A program made the position numbers and the translations under genes. From assembly GCA_030648435.1 (NCBI GenBank), contig JAUSHE010000001.1, forward strand, positions 1 to 31,286: a stretch of 31,286 nt of DNA. Direction: 5' to 3'. The notes under the pieces are model-generated. The model saw only the letters and a program-made list of their open reading frames with translations, was not told where the DNA came from and did no database searches. This stretch comes from Candidatus Daviesbacteria bacterium (GTDB taxonomy: Bacteria; Patescibacteria; Microgenomatia; Daviesbacterales; UBA10151). Positions 28,726-31,286 of the stretch are shown in pieces (within the stretch, counting starts at the first letter, position 1; each line of letters opens with the position of its first letter).

Positions 28726-28911
28726 ATGGATAAGTTTTTAAACTTTTACAGCAAATATCCGTGGGTTGCCATAATTATTGTTTTTCAGTGGCTGGCAACT
28801 GCATTTATTATACTTTTCTCTACGGAAGCGGATATCCTAAAAGTAATGGGGACTGCTTTTTTATCAACTGTAATCTTTGCCTATATCGGCTTCAAAGCCC
28901 CTAAAGCTTAA
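28726..28911 (+). CDS. Small two-helix membrane protein, paralogue of the gene at 27048
   Basis: The 61-residue protein has two hydrophobic segments, YPWVAIIIVFQWLATAFIIL and VMGTAFLSTVIFAYIGF, joined by a polar link (STEADILK). It lies 5 nt after the ubiB stop and is surely in the same operon. It shares YPWV and WLAT at matching positions with the small gene upstream of ubiB. Its 3' end overlaps the convergent DedA gene by 11 bp. The function is unknown. Confidence 0.7.
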   Translation: MDKFLNFYSKYPWVAIIIVFQWLATAFIILFSTEADILKVMGTAFLSTVIFAYIGFKAPKA

Positions 28912-29572
28912 ATTTAAACCAGACTTTACTTAAGATAAAAAGCAGGATAACGCCTATTAAAACAAAAGGGGAATACTTAAATAAAGCATCCACCAATTCA
29001 ATGCCGATACTGTAGGCTAGAACACCCCAAAATATGCCCCAAATGCTTTGAGCCAAAACAGCCAGGATAAAAAAATCCTTAAAAGGTATTTTCAAAACTC
29101 CTGCTGCTGTTGAAAGAAAAGAAGCGCTGCCCGGAGAAAAAAAGCCAATTAGAATAGTCCTCATTTTGTGTTTCATAAGCCCTTCTCCGATAATTTTTAT
29201 CTTTTGTTCAAGTCCGAATTTGGATAATAACCGAACCCAACCTAATTTTCCTATAAAGTAATCAAGAGTGTAGCCTAAAATCAAACCAAAAATTCCAATA
29301 CTAATTACTAAAGGCAATTCAATTACACCTGTTTTTGAAACTGCCGCTCCCAATAAAATTACTGTAGAACCCGGAACATAAAAACCAACCAGAAGCATTG
29401 ATTCAAATAAAGCGGCAATAAATATTAAAAAATACCCATATGTCATATAGAAATTTTTTAGCTGTTCAAAGAAAATGGGCGGGTCAGGTATTTTCCCCCG
29501 AACAAAAAACAAAATACCAAGATACAAACCAAACAATATAAACGGAGCCAAATTTGAGAGTATTTTAAACAT
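28901..29572 (-). CDS. DedA-family membrane protein
   Basis: The 223-residue membrane protein has the DedA (SNARE-associated) core: FESMLLVGFYVPGSTVILLG with the re-entrant Glu/Pro segment, RTILIGFFSPGSASFLSTAA (Arg and Pro-Gly expected in the transport site), GVLKIPFKDFFILAVLAQSI and a W-G pair in the next helix. Some DedA proteins recycle undecaprenyl phosphate or phospholipids across the membrane, which would suit the cell-wall genes here, but the substrate is not shown. ATG 29572 is preferred to the in-frame TTG at 29578. It follows the large membrane gene by 15 nt on the same strand. Confidence 0.88.
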   Translation of the reverse strand: MFKILSNLAPFILFGLYLGILFFVRGKIPDPPIFFEQLKNFYMTYGYFLIFIAALFESMLLVGFYVPGSTVILLGAAVSKTGVIELPLVISIGIFGLILGYTLDYFIGKLGWVRLLSKFGLEQKIKIIGEGLMKHKMRTILIGFFSPGSASFLSTAAGVLKIPFKDFFILAVLAQSIWGIFWGVLAYSIGIELVDALFKYSPFVLIGVILLFILSKVWFKFKL

Positions 29573-29587
29573 GATCAATTTTACAAT

Positions 29588-31156
29588 TTAATCCAGTTTT
29601 TCCCTTTGGGTCCGGAGGAAAGAGAACCACTGTTCAAAAAAGGCAAAGATGCCTTTGAACGGAGTTTCTATTATAAAATCAAACATAAAAAGCAGGATAT
29701 TTATTTGGGAAATACCCAGAGTTATTCTTCTGCCTACCTGAATTACCGGCATAAAGAAAAAGTCAAAAATCAAGGATCCTAAATTATCTTTTTTATCTTT
29801 TAAAATATACATATGAGCCGTCCTGTTGATCCGGAAACTAACAAAGGAAACAATTGCCAAAAAGAACATAAATATAGTCTGGGAGAGCGGGTTAACATGC
29901 AGTTTGCTTAAAACAAACACTATTGCTCCAAAGCTTAAAACAAATGTCGCCAACCAAAGGATAACAAAAACAAGCCAAAGCAACGGGCTGGCATTGCCGG
30001 CTTTTTTCTTTAAAATTAATGGTTTATCCAAAAAGGGCGGTTCATCATATAAAACAGTATTTATTTTTTTTGAAATTCTGACGGAATTTTCACGGCTTGG
30101 ACTCTTAATTAAAAACCCAACAATAATCATAAGCAGTGGGGGAGTCATTGTATTTATAGCTATTGAGGACCAAAGTATCCGGCCATAAATCATCCTCTCA
30201 AATGTACCTTCCACAAACAAAGCAAAAACCGCTTTTGTAAAAAAGATAAAAATAACGCTCCGGATAATAGCTCTTTTAACTTTTCCGGCAATGGCGCTGT
30301 AACGCAAATTACACGCTGACAAAATTTCCGAATTCAGCAGCTCTTCATTTGATGTAATAGAAAAGACTTTGCCTTTATGTTTCCTTAAAACATCATCTAA
30401 AATCAAAAAGGGGATGGACTGATTCTTAACATAGGAATAAATCCTATCTTTAAGGGGATAATTAAAATGATATTCTATCCGTTCTAAAGCAGCAGGAAAA
30501 TGCTCCGCAATTTTATCCACATTATGAATAGTCAGTTTTTCAAAATACTGCTTAAACAGATGATAGCGCAGGAAAGCTATATCATCATTGGCGTAGGCCC
30601 GCCGGACGGCAACAAAAACCTGAATATTTTTAGTTTCTTCACTGTCATCTGTAATCATTACCAAATCTTTAAAAATTCCAAAGATAAAATTACTCATGAT
30701 ATCCTTGGGATCATTAGGTTTTAAAATGTGCTCTATTTCAGATGATAGAAGATGTAAGATCCATTCACTGGCTTTTCCTCTATTGATACGGTGTTTTTTA
30801 TTAATTTCATTTTCCAACCTCAAATGCAGATCTATTTCGCTTACAACTTGAGTTACTTGAGATTCAACAATTGTAGAATCAGGAAAATAACGGGCCCAAA
30901 CAAGCTCCCTGATTAAAGGAGCTGCAATTGATTGTCCGCTTCCTCCAAAAGCTAATCTTCTTTTTAAAATTCTTTCAATTGTTGAACGGAGTATTACTTC
31001 GTCTTCCCGGTAATCCATTGCTGTACGGAATTTTTCATACCAGGTGGCAATTTCAGCTACCAATGGATTAACAGAGACTGTTTTTTCGTGATTAGGAGCA
31101 GTCGCCTGGTCATAGGCAGCAATAAGCTTATGTGATAATTTATTTAGTGTCGGCAT
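29588..31156 (-). CDS. Large hypothetical membrane protein
   Basis: The 522-residue protein starts MPTLNKLSHKLIAAYDQ and has a long soluble, mostly helical N-terminal part (about 1-285; VRRAYANDDIAFLRYHLFKQ, EHFPAALERIEYHFNYPL), then hydrophobic segments near 295-320 (VIFIFFTKAVFALFVEG), 335-355 (TPPLLMIIVGFLI), 395-420 (LLWLVFVILWLATFVLSFGA) and 430-450 (IFMFFLAIVSFVSF). I do not recognise a family. I place the start at ATG 31156 because a minus-strand TATAGT box (31164-31169) ends 7 nt upstream; the longer ORF from 31183 would run through that promoter. It is probably in an operon with DedA. Confidence 0.75.
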   Translation of the reverse strand: MPTLNKLSHKLIAAYDQATAPNHEKTVSVNPLVAEIATWYEKFRTAMDYREDEVILRSTIERILKRRLAFGGSGQSIAAPLIRELVWARYFPDSTIVESQVTQVVSEIDLHLRLENEINKKHRINRGKASEWILHLLSSEIEHILKPNDPKDIMSNFIFGIFKDLVMITDDSEETKNIQVFVAVRRAYANDDIAFLRYHLFKQYFEKLTIHNVDKIAEHFPAALERIEYHFNYPLKDRIYSYVKNQSIPFLILDDVLRKHKGKVFSITSNEELLNSEILSACNLRYSAIAGKVKRAIIRSVIFIFFTKAVFALFVEGTFERMIYGRILWSSIAINTMTPPLLMIIVGFLIKSPSRENSVRISKKINTVLYDEPPFLDKPLILKKKAGNASPLLWLVFVILWLATFVLSFGAIVFVLSKLHVNPLSQTIFMFFLAIVSFVSFRINRTAHMYILKDKKDNLGSLIFDFFFMPVIQVGRRITLGISQINILLFMFDFIIETPFKGIFAFFEQWFSFLRTQREKLD

Positions 31157-31163
31157 TTGATAT

Positions 31164-31171
31164 ACTATAAT
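31164..31171. promoter_or_regulatory. Overlapping divergent -10 boxes for the large membrane gene and tyrS
   Basis: Minus-strand TATAGT (31164-31169) and plus-strand TATAAT (31166-31171) share four base pairs, as at 19469-19476. The minus-strand gene would be leaderless; tyrS would have a leader of about 10 nt. Confidence 0.55.
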
Positions 31172-31188
31172 AGATATTAACATATTTT

Positions 31189-31286
31189 ATGACTAGCAGC
31201 GAAAAATTTGATCTGATTACCAAAAATTTAGAAGAAGTGCTAACACCGGAAGAATTAAGAGCTCTAATTGAATCCAATACTCCGCT
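31189..31286 (+). CDS. tyrS: Tyrosyl-tRNA synthetase, 5' end only
   Basis: The 32 complete codons visible before the window ends (MTSSEKFDLITKNLEEVLTP then EELRALIESNTP) resemble the N-terminus of archaeal-type TyrRS, such as the Methanocaldococcus pattern FEMIKRNTSEIISEEELREV. The signature HIGH region lies beyond the edge. Archaeal-type TyrRS is unusual for bacteria but reported in Patescibacteria, as I recall. The identity is provisional because no catalytic motif is seen. Confidence 0.6.
   Translation, partial: MTSSEKFDLITKNLEEVLTPEELRALIESNTP

Overview
The window is AT-rich, densely packed bacterial DNA that looks like a Candidate Phyla Radiation (Patescibacteria) genome, probably of the Microgenomates type. 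This is inferred from gene content, not from a search: short versions of universal proteins (ThrRS without its N-terminal domains, a PheT of about 530 residues, a 131-residue ATP synthase delta), MurT/GatD with a single bifunctional PBP, tRNA genes mostly without an encoded CCA, several small membrane proteins of unknown role, and an archaeal-looking TyrRS start. TGA is used as a stop codon.

Layout. 1-3311: two tandem lysozyme-like secreted or anchored proteins, then murT-gatD. 3331-4485: tRNA-Leu, two unknown proteins, tRNA-Val and a small membrane protein. 4485-9424: thrS-infC-rpmI-rplT-pheS-pheT, the classical order. 9527-12082 (minus): bifunctional penicillin-binding protein. 12123-15062: tRNA-Tyr followed by a patch of poorly recognisable genes (GIY-YIG protein, two unknowns, one frameshifted gene). 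15084-19461 (minus): atpC heading an operon of three glycosyltransferase genes and a DoxX-like gene. 19485-26214: a carbonic-anhydrase-like gene (+), then on the minus strand atpB-E-F-H-A-G-D followed by a dCTP-deaminase-like gene. 26263-27000: a REP-associated tyrosine transposase (RAYT) between palindromes. 27048-31286: a UbiB-like kinase between two paralogous small membrane proteins, DedA, a large unknown membrane protein, and the start of tyrS.

The most unusual content is repeat biology written into core genes. A 21-bp palindrome (arms TTCCCACT/AGTGGGAA) occurs at six places: on both sides of the RAYT gene, inside it, and in frame inside murT, a glycosyltransferase gene and atpG. A second palindrome family (CACCTGGAAGG/CCTTCCAGGTG) lies in frame in atpG and in a fused glycosyltransferase, with a related shorter sequence in pheT and at the junction of that fusion. 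Separately, six short arrays of 7-bp units lie in frame inside murT (twice), gatD, pheT and two glycosyltransferase genes. All sit where the encoded protein appears to have a variable loop. Together they resemble a REP/RAYT system whose palindromes, like Rickettsia palindromic elements, are tolerated inside protein-coding genes.

For expression, many first genes have a TATAAT-like box (often preceded by TG) ending only 4-14 nt before the start codon and no Shine-Dalgarno, which predicts leaderless or near-leaderless mRNAs. Some operon-internal genes (gatD, infC, rpmI, atpE) do have Shine-Dalgarno sequences. infC appears to start at CTG directly after a five-codon in-frame ORF, which would fit IF3 autoregulation.
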